From Cylindrospermum sp. NIES-4074 (GTDB lineage: Bacteria; Cyanobacteriota; Cyanobacteriia; Cyanobacteriales; Nostocaceae), in the NCBI GenBank assembly GCA_003994795.1, contig AP018269.1, positions 1,194,725-1,258,724 of the forward strand: 64,000 nucleotides of DNA, in the 5' to 3' direction. The notes under the pieces were generated by a model. That model was given only the letters and a program-made list of their open reading frames with translations. It searched no databases and was not told where the DNA came from. Within the stretch, counting starts at the first letter, position 1. Every line of letters begins with the position of its first letter. Positions 9,224-18,535 of this stretch are shown piece after piece. Position numbers and translations under genes: made by a program.

Positions 9224-9712
9224 ATGACAATCACAATCGCCCTCAATAATGACTCCATTAATAATCTGGATCTGTCACCTGCATCAACTGTGATTGAACC
9301 ACTACTGCTAGAGGAAAGCATTGTCTCCCAAGAACAGCAACTGCACTTTGAGGTTAACTATGAACTGGAACCAGGAGATCCACGGGAACTATCAGAAATT
9401 CCAGAGGTAAGGCTGTGGTTTGTGCGACTGGATGCCAAATATCCCTGGTTGCCATTTTTGCTAGATTGGAAAACGGGAGAATTTGCCCGTTATGCGGCTA
9501 TGCTGGTGCCGCATCAGTTCAGTTCTAAAGAAGGTATACAATACAATCCTGAAGCCTTAGAAATCTTTTTGATGCACAAAATATTTGTTTTGAGTGATTG
9601 GCTCCAATACAAAAATATCCCTAGTCAATCGCGGCTGAAGTCTCTAGCGCAAATACTAGGTTATGAATTAGATGATGCTTTTTTTGAAATGATTGAAAAA
9701 GGGAATAGTTAA
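9224..9712 (+). CDS. crr6: CRR6-family NdhI maturation factor
   Basis: A 162-residue protein with the signature block of the chlororespiratory reduction 6 (DUF1817) family (IPEVRLWFVRLDAKYPWLPF, LDWKTGEFARYAAMLVPHQF). In cyanobacteria and chloroplasts CRR6 is needed to mature the NdhI subunit of the photosynthetic NDH-1 complex, which drives cyclic electron flow and CO2 uptake. It is soluble with no membrane segment. The ATG start follows an A-rich stretch without a strong Shine-Dalgarno sequence. It is a single gene with no operon partner visible. Confidence 0.88.
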   Translation: MTITIALNNDSINNLDLSPASTVIEPLLLEESIVSQEQQLHFEVNYELEPGDPRELSEIPEVRLWFVRLDAKYPWLPFLLDWKTGEFARYAAMLVPHQFSSKEGIQYNPEALEIFLMHKIFVLSDWLQYKNIPSQSRLKSLAQILGYELDDAFFEMIEKGNS

Positions 9713-9875
9713 TTACGGTTCCTGCACTCCCAATAAAAATTCATAAAACTAGGCAACTTCCTGAATTCATTTACGGGATCATTAGGTTGTAATTTTTAAT
9801 TTCCTCATTAAATCTTTGGTTGGGGGAACCCCGATAACGCAGCGGCTCCCCAACGCAGTGGCTGCTGTTGATTTT

Positions 9876-10817
9876 TCACCCACCCCAGATTTTTTCCAAA
9901 ACGGTTTTGGGTGGAATATCTGCTAATTTGCCCGTGGGGGATTTAATAGCCAGGAATTTATCGCTTTTTGGCAACAATTTTGCTGGATCTCTCACACCAA
10001 ATAGGGCAATGGTATAAGTTTGCACTGCCACACTCAGTTGCAGTAGGTCACTGTCGGTAGATAACATCAAACTCGCGCCGCCAATTATGGCAGCTAACTT
10101 GCCGATATCATCTGGGGAAGTCACCTTGATATCTGGAGAATACTCCAAGAGCGATCGCACAAACTTCTCATCATCAGTCCATTTAATCACCAGCACAGGC
10201 AGATCAGGCTGCTTTTGTTGGCAGTCTTGAATAATTTCCTGCCAATTGTCCACAGGGTAAGGTGTATCCACACCATTAGAGGTGTTATTAATCAAGATAT
10301 AGCCTGTTTCATGCACTCCTAAGCGTTTTTGTTCCCTTTGTGCCCACTCAATATCTGGTTTTGGCACATTTAACCCTAACTCTGGACAAGGAGAGTTAAT
10401 CCCGAAGGGTTGCAACAAGTCATGGTATGTCGCCCCTTGATACTGGGATGAATTGAAAGCTACAGGGTTGGTGAGGAAAACCGAGCCTTTGCCATTGTAA
10501 CCAATGCGGGAGGGAATTCCCGTCAACCACAGTAACAGACCCACCAACCAACTTTGTCCCACAGCAATGGCGGCATCATATTCGCGATCGCGAATCGTAC
10601 CCACCAAGTTACCCCAGTCTGCCAGACTGTTACGATCTTTGTAGTCAAAGGTTAATACCTCGTGAACTGACTTGCTCACTCGGTAGGCAGCCTTTGACCG
10701 GGGTTCCACGACGACATCTATCTGAGCATTGGGGTAATAACGCTTCAGGTCATCTAGAGTCGCAAAGAAGAGAATTTGTTCGCCAATTCCGCCAGGTACA
10801 AGGGCTACTACTCGCAT
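9876..10817 (-). CDS. Glycosyltransferase family 9 protein
   Basis: A 313-residue protein of the ADP-heptose:LPS heptosyltransferase family (GT9, GT-B fold). The N-terminal Rossmann domain starts with the typical VVALVPGGIGEQILFFATL. The second domain carries YILINNTSNGVDTPYP and the acceptor-binding IGGASLMLSTDSDLLQLSVA, close to the family D-x-G-xx-H region but with Ser-Asp-Leu in place of Gly-xx-His. The donor sugar cannot be predicted; cyanobacteria generally lack heptose LPS cores. It is divergent from ispD with about 70 bp between the starts. Confidence 0.8.
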   Translation of the reverse strand: MRVVALVPGGIGEQILFFATLDDLKRYYPNAQIDVVVEPRSKAAYRVSKSVHEVLTFDYKDRNSLADWGNLVGTIRDREYDAAIAVGQSWLVGLLLWLTGIPSRIGYNGKGSVFLTNPVAFNSSQYQGATYHDLLQPFGINSPCPELGLNVPKPDIEWAQREQKRLGVHETGYILINNTSNGVDTPYPVDNWQEIIQDCQQKQPDLPVLVIKWTDDEKFVRSLLEYSPDIKVTSPDDIGKLAAIIGGASLMLSTDSDLLQLSVAVQTYTIALFGVRDPAKLLPKSDKFLAIKSPTGKLADIPPKTVLEKIWGG

Positions 10818-10886
10818 ATTATTTATTGAGGCTTACTCGCTCCTTATTTTAGGGGAAAATATATATCCTAAAGATTGAGTAATTCT

Positions 10887-11567
10887 ATGTATTTATTAAT
10901 TCCATCTGCGGGTATAGGCAAAAGAATGGGCAGCGATCGCAATAAACTGTTGCTCAAAGTGCGATCGCAACCAATCATAGCTTGGACTTTGTTAGCTGCC
11001 GAAGCTGCAAGTGCTATCAGTTGGATCGGCATTATTTCCCAACCTACTGACTGGCCTGACTTGAAAGCAATTATCGCTGACCTCAAGCTTACTAAACCAG
11101 TTGAATTCATTCACGGCGGTGCCACCCGTCAAGAGTCAGTTTACAATGGCTTGCAAGCTCTGCCAGCAGGGGCACAACAGGTTTTAATACATGATGGTGC
11201 CCGCTGTTTAGCTACACCAGATTTACTGAACTCTTGTGCCCAAGCCATTCGCCATTGTCCCGGTTTAATAGCGGCTGTAGCCGTTAAAGACACGATTAAA
11301 GTGGTTGATGAAAATGGCATAATTCAAAGTACACCCGACCGCAAGCAACTGTGGGCGGCACAAACTCCCCAAGGCTTTGATGTCCAGTTGTTGAAACAAT
11401 GCCACGCCGAAGGTGTGCTCAAAGGTTGGGAAGTCACAGACGATGCCGCTTTGTTTGAAAAGTGCGGCATTGAAGTCCGTATAGTCCAAGGAGAGGAAAC
11501 GAATTTGAAAGTCACCACTCCTCAAGATTTAGCGATCGCCGAATTTATCCTTAGCAGCAGGGAGTGA
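10887..11567 (+). CDS. ispD: 2-C-methyl-D-erythritol 4-phosphate cytidylyltransferase
   Basis: It catalyses the CTP-dependent third step of the MEP pathway to isoprenoids, needed for carotenoids, the phytyl chain of chlorophyll and quinones. The CTP-binding loop (LIPSAGIGKRMGSDRNK) is at the extreme N-terminus; LIHDGARCLATPDLL, AVKDTIKVV, LWAAQTPQGF and EVTDDAALFE are family hallmarks. I choose ATG at 10887 (226 aa); an in-frame TTG at 10875 would add four residues before the conserved MYLLIPSAG. The stop codon lies inside the first unit of a heptamer repeat array. Confidence 0.95.
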   Translation: MYLLIPSAGIGKRMGSDRNKLLLKVRSQPIIAWTLLAAEAASAISWIGIISQPTDWPDLKAIIADLKLTKPVEFIHGGATRQESVYNGLQALPAGAQQVLIHDGARCLATPDLLNSCAQAIRHCPGLIAAVAVKDTIKVVDENGIIQSTPDRKQLWAAQTPQGFDVQLLKQCHAEGVLKGWEVTDDAALFEKCGIEVRIVQGEETNLKVTTPQDLAIAEFILSSRE

Positions 11568-11760
11568 GGAGTGCTGAGTGCTGAGTGCTGAGTGCTGAGT
11601 GCTGAGTGCTGAGTGCTGAGTGCTGAGTGCTGAGTGCTGAGTGCTGAGTAAGAAGTAAAGAGTAAGAAGTAAAGAGTAAGAAGTAAAGAGTAAGAAGTAA
11701 AGAGTAAGAAGTAAGAAGTAAGAAGTAAGAAGAAAGAAGTAAAGAGTAAGGAGTAAAAAG
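11564..11760 (+). repeat. STRR heptamer tandem array after ispD
   Basis: Eleven perfect copies of GTGCTGA (11571-11647), preceded by GTGAGGA, which contains the ispD stop codon. About 16 further heptamers follow, alternating GTAAGAA and GTAAAGA, to about 11760. Everything keeps the 7-bp register. It matches the short tandemly repeated repetitive sequences described in heterocystous cyanobacteria. Confidence 0.9.
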
Positions 11761-11906
11761 TGTAATTATTGTTTTGTTGACTCAGCAAAGTTTCTGCGCG
11801 AATAAGTCAGAATATGCCTTGACAAATTTAGAGTATTCTGGTGTATTGCCCCGCGCTTGTTAAGCATCCTTTGTCAGTCGTCAGTTGCTAATGACCTGTT
11901 TGACCA

Positions 11907-12443
11907 ATGACTATAGCTACAGCTACGAAGATAGAAGCGATTCTTTATTTAAAAGGTAAACCGTTGTCTCTTGGCGAAATTGCCGAGTATGCAGGGTGCG
12001 ATCGCGCCACAGCCCAAGAAGGCATAATTGAACTCATGGACAATTATGCCCGCCGAGATAGCGCCTTAGAAGTCGTAGAAACGCCAGAGGGTTACAGTTT
12101 ACAACTGCGGTCGGGTTTTCATGACTTAGTGCAAACCTTGATTCCAGTAGAATTGGGTTTAGGTGCATTGCGGACTTTAGCGGCGATCGCACTCAATAGT
12201 CCTATGCTTCAAAGCGACTTGATTAACCTACGGGGTTCTGGAGCATATCAACACGTTCCTGAACTAGTGGAACTGGGTTTTGTCCGCAAACGCCGCGACA
12301 ATGATTCTCGCTCCTACTCCCTACAAATAACCCCAAAATTTCATCAATATTTCCAAATCGAGCAACTACCCCAAGTATTTGCCATAGACCAAAAGGAACA
12401 ACAACTAGAACTAGAGCTAGAATTAACACCAGAATCTACATAA
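11907..12443 (+). CDS. scpB: SMC-Scp complex subunit ScpB
   Basis: A 178-residue ScpB (kleisin-associated winged-helix protein). Two tandem winged-helix domains are visible: residues about 6-75 (TKIEAILYLKGKPLSLGEIA) and about 80-155 (ELGLGALRTLAAIALNSPML, GSGAYQHVPELVELGFVRKR). ScpB dimers bind the kleisin ScpA and the SMC heads in the condensin complex that organises and segregates the chromosome. Its position downstream of ispD, separated by the repeat array and about 150 bp, does not suggest a shared transcript. The acidic C-terminal tail (QQLELELELT) is typical of cyanobacterial members. Confidence 0.9.
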   Translation: MTIATATKIEAILYLKGKPLSLGEIAEYAGCDRATAQEGIIELMDNYARRDSALEVVETPEGYSLQLRSGFHDLVQTLIPVELGLGALRTLAAIALNSPMLQSDLINLRGSGAYQHVPELVELGFVRKRRDNDSRSYSLQITPKFHQYFQIEQLPQVFAIDQKEQQLELELELTPEST

Positions 12444-12752
12444 ATCCAGGATTATTTAAGTAAATTTTCGGTTTAAAAAGCAATAAATTTACAAAAATTT
12501 CTGTTTATTTACGGTAAAAAGCGCCCTCAAATTTTTAACTAACTTCACCCATGCAATAATTACCCATGACAGCAACAAGCAAGAGCAATTGAAGCGCCTA
12601 ATGCCTTCAAAACAGGTGTTGGAGAAATTCTCTACTCTAGACGTGGTAAGAGGTTTAGCAGGTAGAACTGAGGGGTTATACCTTAGGAAAATGCACTTCC
12701 GTTGGACTATGGTTTAGAGTAGAATTAGCAACTAAGCTAAAAAAAACTGCAA
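12444..12752. other. Intergenic region
   Basis: About 310 bp between scpB and the DUF760 gene, A+T-rich in the first half. I see no gene, strong hairpin or recognisable regulatory motif. Confidence 0.4.
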
Positions 12753-13097
12753 ATGGTGTTTGATCCTGACTTTCTGAATGACAACTCTGAGGAACACCCT
12801 AATCAACTTCTGAGCGACCACTCTGGGGAAAACCCCAATCAGCTACTCAAATATTTACAGCACCAATCTCCTGAAGTTTTAGCCCGTGTCGCCCAGTCTG
12901 TCAGTCCCGAAATTAAGCAAATCATTTCCCAAAATGTCCAAGGGCTAGTGGGAATGCTCCCAGCAGAAAATTTCAATGTGCAGATAACCACAGACCGGGA
13001 TAACCTAGCGGGGCTGTTAGCGTCGGCGATGATGACGGGGTACTTCCTGCGGCAGATGGAACAAAGAATGCAGTTAGAAAATTTATCCGGTCAATAG
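12753..13097 (+). CDS. DUF760 family protein
   Basis: A 114-residue soluble protein. A hydrophilic N-terminus with an internal repetition (EEHPNQLLSDHSGENPNQLL) precedes the DUF760 core (LLKYLQHQSPEVLARVAQSV, then a hydrophobic segment AGLLASAMMTGYFLRQMEQRM). DUF760 is conserved across cyanobacteria and occurs in plastid-targeted plant proteins; its molecular role is not known to me. It sits alone on the plus strand and converges on the HtrA-type protease gene. Confidence 0.8.
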   Translation: MVFDPDFLNDNSEEHPNQLLSDHSGENPNQLLKYLQHQSPEVLARVAQSVSPEIKQIISQNVQGLVGMLPAENFNVQITTDRDNLAGLLASAMMTGYFLRQMEQRMQLENLSGQ

Positions 13098-13109
13098 TCA
13101 ACAAGTAGG

Positions 13110-13137
13110 GTGTCGAGTGTCGGGTGTCGGGTGTGGG
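13110..13137 (+). repeat. Short heptamer array after the DUF760 gene
   Basis: Four heptamers (GTGTCGA, GTGTCGG, GTGTCGG, GTGTGGG) begin 13 bp after the stop codon. They have the same 7-bp period as the larger arrays of this window but a different core. Confidence 0.75.
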
Positions 13138-13342
13138 GAATCCCATCCCATCCATAAATGGATTGGCTCTGGAATAAAGACACCTTGTTTTGTACTGCGT
13201 GTCTTTTAAAAAATTTTTTCTATCTGTCTCTAAGTCTAGACACAGTTGCTCTCTTCCCCCACAACGCCAGTCGCTACAACTCTGGAAACCAGAGCAACGC
13301 GCTGGCTCCCCCACACCCCGTCCTCGGTCAGTTGACCTTTGA

Positions 13343-14548
13343 CTACTTTTGGGGATAAGCCCCTGACTGCACTTTGAAGGTTTGAGTTTTACCATTGCGG
13401 TTGACTTCAATTTCCAGAATGTCTCCCACGGTGCTGGACTCTACGAATTTCTGGACTTGGGCTGCGGTTCTAACTGGTTTACGGTTAATTTTTTGAATTA
13501 CGTCTCCAGGAAGCAGTCCTCCTCGCTTTGCTGGCGAATTTTCTAGGACTCTGTTAACGACAACGCCAACATCTAGCTGAATTTTAAGCTGATTTTGCTG
13601 ATTAATCTGCTGTTTTTTAACAGGAGATAAATCTGCCATTTCGATTCCCAAGAAGGGATGCTCTACGTGCCCTTTGGTAAAGAGATCATCAGCCACACGG
13701 GCGGCGGTTTCAATGGGGATGGCAAAACCGAGTCCTTGAGCATCGGCGCGGATAGCAGTATTAACACCGATAACTTCACCTTGAGCATTTAATAAAGGCC
13801 CGCCAGAGTTACCAGGGTTAATTGCGGCATCGGTTTGGATAAAACTAACTCGCTTATCTGGAACCCCAACTTGGGCGCTAGTGCGGTCTGTAGCGCTGAT
13901 GATGCCAATGGTGACAGTATTATCTAAACCTAAAGGATTGCCGATCGCGATCGCCCATTGCCCTGGAATCAAGTTTTGTGAATTGCCTAACTTAACTACA
14001 GGTAAATCATCTGCCGCAATTTTTACCACTGCCACATCAGTAACAGCATCAATTCCTGTCACCTTCCCCTCAAAAGTCCGACCATCCTTAAGGGTGACTT
14101 GTACCGTATCTGCATCTGCAACCACATGAGCATTAGTCACTAACTTGCCATCTTCACTCAAAATAAATCCTGAACCTGTACCACGTTCAATCCGTTCTTG
14201 GGGAATTGGTTGCTCATCTTCCCCAAAAAATCGGCGCAAGAGGGGATTTTTCAAAGCGTCAGAAATCGGATTTGCCACTTTACGAGTAGCATTAATTCGC
14301 ACCACTGCCGGGCCAACTTTTTGCACAGCCGTAGCAATAAAATTTACATTATCGCCACCAGTAGACCCAATTGAGCCATTAACAGAATTAGGAACTACTG
14401 AGTCTGGAGGTAAAGCTGCTGTGACATTCCTTAACTCTCGAAACGATTTATTTGGCGGCACAAGATAACGACTACCAAACAAACCTGCACCGCCACCAAA
14501 TGCCACTAAACACAGATAAACGGCCAGTTGCTTCAAGGATAACTTCAT
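13343..14548 (-). CDS. hhoA: HtrA/HhoA-type trypsin-like serine protease with PDZ domain
   Basis: A 401-residue protease. An N-terminal hydrophobic segment (residues 8-30) is a signal anchor for export. The S1C protease domain has the complete triad: His141 (VTNAHVV), Asp171 (VTDVAVV) and Ser248 (NPGNSGGP). A single PDZ domain occupies about 300-395 (LENSPAKRGGLLPGDVIQKI). Cyanobacteria carry three paralogues (HtrA, HhoA, HhoB) that degrade or refold damaged proteins in the periplasm or thylakoid lumen; which one this is cannot be settled here, so the symbol is tentative. The stop lies close to the repeat-rich 3' flank of the DUF760 gene. Confidence 0.85.
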   Translation of the reverse strand: MKLSLKQLAVYLCLVAFGGGAGLFGSRYLVPPNKSFRELRNVTAALPPDSVVPNSVNGSIGSTGGDNVNFIATAVQKVGPAVVRINATRKVANPISDALKNPLLRRFFGEDEQPIPQERIERGTGSGFILSEDGKLVTNAHVVADADTVQVTLKDGRTFEGKVTGIDAVTDVAVVKIAADDLPVVKLGNSQNLIPGQWAIAIGNPLGLDNTVTIGIISATDRTSAQVGVPDKRVSFIQTDAAINPGNSGGPLLNAQGEVIGVNTAIRADAQGLGFAIPIETAARVADDLFTKGHVEHPFLGIEMADLSPVKKQQINQQNQLKIQLDVGVVVNRVLENSPAKRGGLLPGDVIQKINRKPVRTAAQVQKFVESSTVGDILEIEVNRNGKTQTFKVQSGAYPQK

Positions 14549-14830
14549 AATAATTAAGAATAATTAAGCTTAAGGAAAGCAATGGGGTTGCTAATTTCTA
14601 AGTGTAGTCAAGCAAAGAGCAAGTGGACAGATCAATTTGCTCTAGAAATAGCAGGATTTTGCTTGGCCAATTGGGGATCACTTAAAGAGATGAGGTGAGT
14701 GAGAGAGTAAGACATAGAAAGAAGAGGAATGTAGAAGAATTTAGTAATTTTTTTTTCCTCTGCCCCCTGCCCCTTGCTTCCTTGCCTGCCCATCTAAAAT
14801 CTAAAATTATCGCTCTGTTGATGTTTGTAC

Positions 14831-15706
14831 ATGACTCTTCCCTATCGTCTACTATTTTTCTGTAGCTTAGTTAGCACCTTGGTAGTATCCACACTGCCAA
14901 AACAAAATAGCGCCGATGCTGCTGCAACAGGTTGTCCAACCCCAGCACTATCCCGCATCCAACGCCATAAAGTTGCCCGTGGTGAAACTTTGAATAGCAT
15001 CGCCCAACGCTACAATCTGATTCCGGCAACGATTATCGGCATGAATCCAGCGTTAAATAACGGCACAGTTTCAGTTGGTAGCGAACTTCAGATTCCTCCC
15101 TACAATGGCATTGTGGTGGCAGTGCCTCGCGGTGAAACTTGGCGACAAGTGGCGGCAAAGTACAGAGTCCGCGCCGATGCGTTGTTTGAAGCTAATGGCT
15201 GCCAGAAAAACCCCAGAATAGTCTTTGTTCCGGGGGTAAATTGGTCGCCCAATCGTCCTGTTACTCAGTCTCCCATATCGACTAATTCTAGTATTAAAAT
15301 AACAGGGTATCCCTTAGCAACAGCAACAACTGTGGCTTTAGCTTATGGCTGGCAAATTAATCCGGCTACAGGCGAAGTATTTTTCCACAGTGGTGTAGAT
15401 TTGTTAGCAGATGTGGGTACTTCGGTAGAGGCGATCGCACCAGGAACCGTAGTTTTTGCCAAAGACCAAGGTACTTATGGCAAATTGGTCATAATTAACC
15501 ACAGTGGTGGATTCCAAAGCCGTTACGCCCAACTTGACACTATCAAAGTCGCGGTTGGTCAGCAAGTGCAAAAAGGTGCATTACTAGGAACCGTCGGTAC
15601 AACTGGACAGCCTACTTCCCCTCAACCCCATTTACACTTTGAAATGCGTTCTAGCTCATCTTTGGGTTGGGTAGCGGAAGATCCTCAAGGTTATCTCAAA
15701 CCATAA
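14831..15706 (+). CDS. LysM domain M23 family metallopeptidase
   Basis: A secreted cell-wall hydrolase of 291 residues. It has a signal peptide (LLFFCSLVSTLVVSTLP, cleavage near SADAAA), a LysM domain (HKVARGETLNSIAQRYNL), a second LysM-like repeat (VPRGETWRQVAAKYRVRADA) and a LytM/M23 domain at about 185-290. The zinc site HSGVD and the HLHFEM motif are present, so the peptidase should be active; M23 enzymes cut peptide cross-links of peptidoglycan. I choose ATG at 14831; an in-frame TTG six bases earlier is less likely. Confidence 0.9.
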   Translation: MTLPYRLLFFCSLVSTLVVSTLPKQNSADAAATGCPTPALSRIQRHKVARGETLNSIAQRYNLIPATIIGMNPALNNGTVSVGSELQIPPYNGIVVAVPRGETWRQVAAKYRVRADALFEANGCQKNPRIVFVPGVNWSPNRPVTQSPISTNSSIKITGYPLATATTVALAYGWQINPATGEVFFHSGVDLLADVGTSVEAIAPGTVVFAKDQGTYGKLVIINHSGGFQSRYAQLDTIKVAVGQQVQKGALLGTVGTTGQPTSPQPHLHFEMRSSSSLGWVAEDPQGYLKP

Positions 15707-15775
15707 ACAGGCCTGGCGATCGCCAATAAAGCTGCTTAATGCTGAAAATTATCCCAGTTTTAGTACAAGGATTTT

Positions 15776-16924
15776 ATGAGTCATACGGTAAATTCACAAG
15801 CAGAATTTTTTTTCCAACAGGGATTAGAGCATAACACAGCAGGAGAATATGACTTGGCGATCGCTAGCTTTGATCAAGCACTAGAAATTCAACCAGATTT
15901 ATGTACAGCATGGAATGAACGCGGCTGGAGTTTATTTCTTTTAAACACCGAGGAAGCAGCAATAGAAGCGCTGGCTAATTTTAACAAAGTCATAGAAATT
16001 CAGCCCGATAACTTCACTGCTTGGCATCGTCGCGGACAAGTTCAGTTAGAACGTCTAAATAATTTAGAAGAGTCTTTATTCAGCTTCAATAAAGCCTTAG
16101 AAATCAAACCTGAGGACTTTGATGCTTGGTGGGATTTGAGCTTTGCTCTATATCAATTAGAACGCTATGACGAAGCATTTGCTAGTTACAAGAAAACTCT
16201 AGAAATTGCGCCTAATGCTTATGGTGTAAGGGAAGAACTTAGCTATATGTTATTAGAGATGGGTCGCTATGATGACTCTCTCATTATTTATGAAAATCTC
16301 CTAAAAATCGACCCGAACAATTACATTAATTGGTATGAAAAAGGCGAAGTTCTGGAGAACTTGGAGCGCTATGATGAAGCACTTGCTAGTTACGATAAAG
16401 CCTTAGAACTCAAACCAGATGCAGCCGCAGCTTGGTCGTTACGGGGCGAAGTACTAGAGAAGTTAGGTAATTTTGAAGAGGCGCTGATCAGCCATGAAAC
16501 AGCCCTGAAGTGCCAAATTGACCGTGAATTTGCCTGGTATAATTGGGCTAAGGTGCTGGTTCGGTTTGGTCGTGTTGAAGATGCGATCGCCTCCTGTGAC
16601 AAGGCAACTACTGTGCTAGATAACACATTTGCCGCCTGGGAGAACCGTAGTATAATTTTGAGTGAATTAGGTCGCTATACAGATGCGATCGCTAGCTATA
16701 AAAAAGTTCTAGAAATTAAACCAGACAACGCCGATACTTTTTATAATATAGCTTGTTGTTATGCCCTACAAAGTGATATTCAACAAGCTATTGAAAGCTT
16801 GCAACAAGCTGTCTCTCTTAGTGATGAGACATTCCTAGAAGCAGCAAAAATTGATCCTGATTTTGACAAAATTCGCAACTCAGAGGAATTTCAGACTTTA
16901 ATACAGCAAAAAACATCACGTTAG
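15776..16924 (+). CDS. Tetratricopeptide repeat protein
   Basis: A 382-residue protein built of about nine to ten TPR units of 34-37 residues (recurring A-W-x-x-R/K-G, L-x-x-L-x-R/N-Y-x-E-A-x-A-S-Y-x-K-A-L-E-I-x-P). There is no signal peptide or catalytic domain, so it is probably a cytoplasmic protein-interaction scaffold. The last repeat ends in a divergent helix (IDPDFDKIRNSEEFQTLIQQ), the common terminal motif of this group. Its 3' end overlaps the convergent hydrolase gene by 9 bp. Confidence 0.88.
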   Translation: MSHTVNSQAEFFFQQGLEHNTAGEYDLAIASFDQALEIQPDLCTAWNERGWSLFLLNTEEAAIEALANFNKVIEIQPDNFTAWHRRGQVQLERLNNLEESLFSFNKALEIKPEDFDAWWDLSFALYQLERYDEAFASYKKTLEIAPNAYGVREELSYMLLEMGRYDDSLIIYENLLKIDPNNYINWYEKGEVLENLERYDEALASYDKALELKPDAAAAWSLRGEVLEKLGNFEEALISHETALKCQIDREFAWYNWAKVLVRFGRVEDAIASCDKATTVLDNTFAAWENRSIILSELGRYTDAIASYKKVLEIKPDNADTFYNIACCYALQSDIQQAIESLQQAVSLSDETFLEAAKIDPDFDKIRNSEEFQTLIQQKTSR

Positions 16925-17956
16925 CCAATTGGTGAGAATTTCAGTAGATTTGATAATGTGCATTCCCGCTTCAGCAAATCTAGCAAATGTAGCATTAGCT
17001 TGTTCTGTATAGTCAACCACACCAGGAACCACAACAGGGGAAGTGCAATCTTCTAGCAGATAGATTTTATTTGCAAGGTTGCTATCTATCTGTTGAATTT
17101 CTGTTAACAAATCGTCAATTGTCCAAGCAACACAATGACTTTTAGCTTGTCCACCAATAATCACAGCATCAAATTCTAGAAGTTGCTTAATTAACTTTGT
17201 ATTCTTTTGAGCAAGTGGCTGCTGATCAAAACTAATTAAGACCTCTGGACGTAAAATAGAATAGTTTTCTGTTAAAGGATTCTCACCTTTAAGCTCAAAT
17301 TGCGTCTGACTCTGACGCGCAATACTGTGAAAAAATATTGCTTCCTCAACTGATGAAACCAACGCATGACCAATACCGCCTAACATAGAATGATAAGGCC
17401 AAACAGTCAGCGGATATTTACCATCTTGACTAAGTTGTTTAACGTAATGGTAAGCGTGTTTTTCTAATAACTCATAATCACCATGAGTAATACTGTTAGC
17501 CACCGCTGGGTTAACTTTCCAGATACCTTGGTCGATGTCTGCGGGGGTGATATTGGTAGCTGCGGGGGTGGGATGTTCTCCAGCGGCGTTTACCCAGAAA
17601 ATGGGATGAAAAATTTGTGTCGCTGTGTGTGTATCTAAGGTAGGAACAATTGTTGTAATTACTCCCAAGTTACGATAAATAAATTCACACAATCTTTGAT
17701 TATCATCAACTGCACCAGTTCCCGATTTTCCCCCAACAAATAATTCAAATTCAGGGATGCAAAAGGTATTTTGGACATCAATTAATAATAAACAAATGCG
17801 GGTTTTATCTAAAGCTACTGGTGAGATGTTTTGTTGTTTTGCCCATATTTCAGCTTCAACGGCCCGTTGTTGGTAAGGTACGCGCCAAACTTCACCCACT
17901 TTTGCTGGGTTAAAGTGAGAGGGAATAGGGGGTTGGGTTGTTGTGTGGGTGTTCAT
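16916..17956 (-). CDS. Cysteine hydrolase, isochorismatase/nicotinamidase-like
   Basis: A 346-residue protein of the isochorismatase-like hydrolase superfamily, longer than the usual 180-220. The catalytic Asp lies in LLLIDVQNTFC and the catalytic Cys in GGQAKSHCVAWTIDDL; a lysine in LLEKHAYHYV could be the third member of the triad. Insertions between these blocks explain the length. It is nicotinamidase-like in its Asp/Cys motifs, but the substrate is not predictable. The gene is single, converging on and overlapping the TPR gene by 9 bp. Confidence 0.8.
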   Translation of the reverse strand: MNTHTTTQPPIPSHFNPAKVGEVWRVPYQQRAVEAEIWAKQQNISPVALDKTRICLLLIDVQNTFCIPEFELFVGGKSGTGAVDDNQRLCEFIYRNLGVITTIVPTLDTHTATQIFHPIFWVNAAGEHPTPAATNITPADIDQGIWKVNPAVANSITHGDYELLEKHAYHYVKQLSQDGKYPLTVWPYHSMLGGIGHALVSSVEEAIFFHSIARQSQTQFELKGENPLTENYSILRPEVLISFDQQPLAQKNTKLIKQLLEFDAVIIGGQAKSHCVAWTIDDLLTEIQQIDSNLANKIYLLEDCTSPVVVPGVVDYTEQANATFARFAEAGMHIIKSTEILTNWLT

Positions 17957-18535
17957 AAATCAATTTAAGCTTGGGAAGATATAGGTTCAAGAAAACGAAA
18001 ACTGTAGTTAGCAATGTTAAGAAAAATAAACCAATGGTTAGTAACTTTTATATTTTAATTTATACAGCCTGCTGTCACTTATTTAAGTATATTTAAATGC
18101 TCTTAAAGTGTTAAATCAAGTAATAACACAGTATGAATAACAACTTCTAATTTTAGAATATTCTACTAAGGCAACAGCACCCGCGTAGCGATGGCGTACC
18201 CGCCGGTGGCAATCGCCATATTTATTTGGCGCAAACCCAGGTACAGTAATGGTTATGGCTATAAATGAAGGTATGCCAATTGCTCAAAACAACGTATTTT
18301 CATAGCGTTGAGGTTAGTCTCCATTCCTTAGCATACAGTTTTCCCGTTTTGGCACGGTGATGCCTCATATATTAATTACTTAGATATATGACTGCAATAT
18401 ATACCTGGAAAATTTAAATTAGCCATGCTTGTAAAATATTTAATCAGATTGACTAAGTAACTCATCTTGAGCAATGTCTAACCAATATGAGGTTAAACTA
18501 ATTTTGAATAAAACTAAGTATTATTAAGTAAGTAT
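17957..18535. other. Divergent intergenic region with repeat copy
   Basis: About 580 bp upstream of both the cysteine hydrolase and the PEP-CTERM gene. It holds the left copy of the inverted repeat (18172-18260) and, near 18352, a short TTTTGGCACGGTGA that recurs at about 21055. The rest is A+T-rich with no gene seen. Confidence 0.5.
18172..18260. repeat. Left copy of an inverted dispersed repeat
   Basis: Bases 18214-18244 are the exact reverse complement of 20973-21002 over 30 bp. The segment 18172-18190 (GGCAACAGCACCCGCGTAG) matches the complement of 21006-21025 with one difference. The left copy carries an extra insert of about 24 bp between these blocks. Confidence 0.8.

Noticed and set aside
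11564-11760. Possible CRISPR array
   Set aside because: Units are directly adjacent 7-mers without spacers, and no cas genes are near.
11522-11788. Minus-strand frame rich in Ser, Leu, Gln and Tyr
   Set aside because: It translates the heptamer array antisense; no coding signal.
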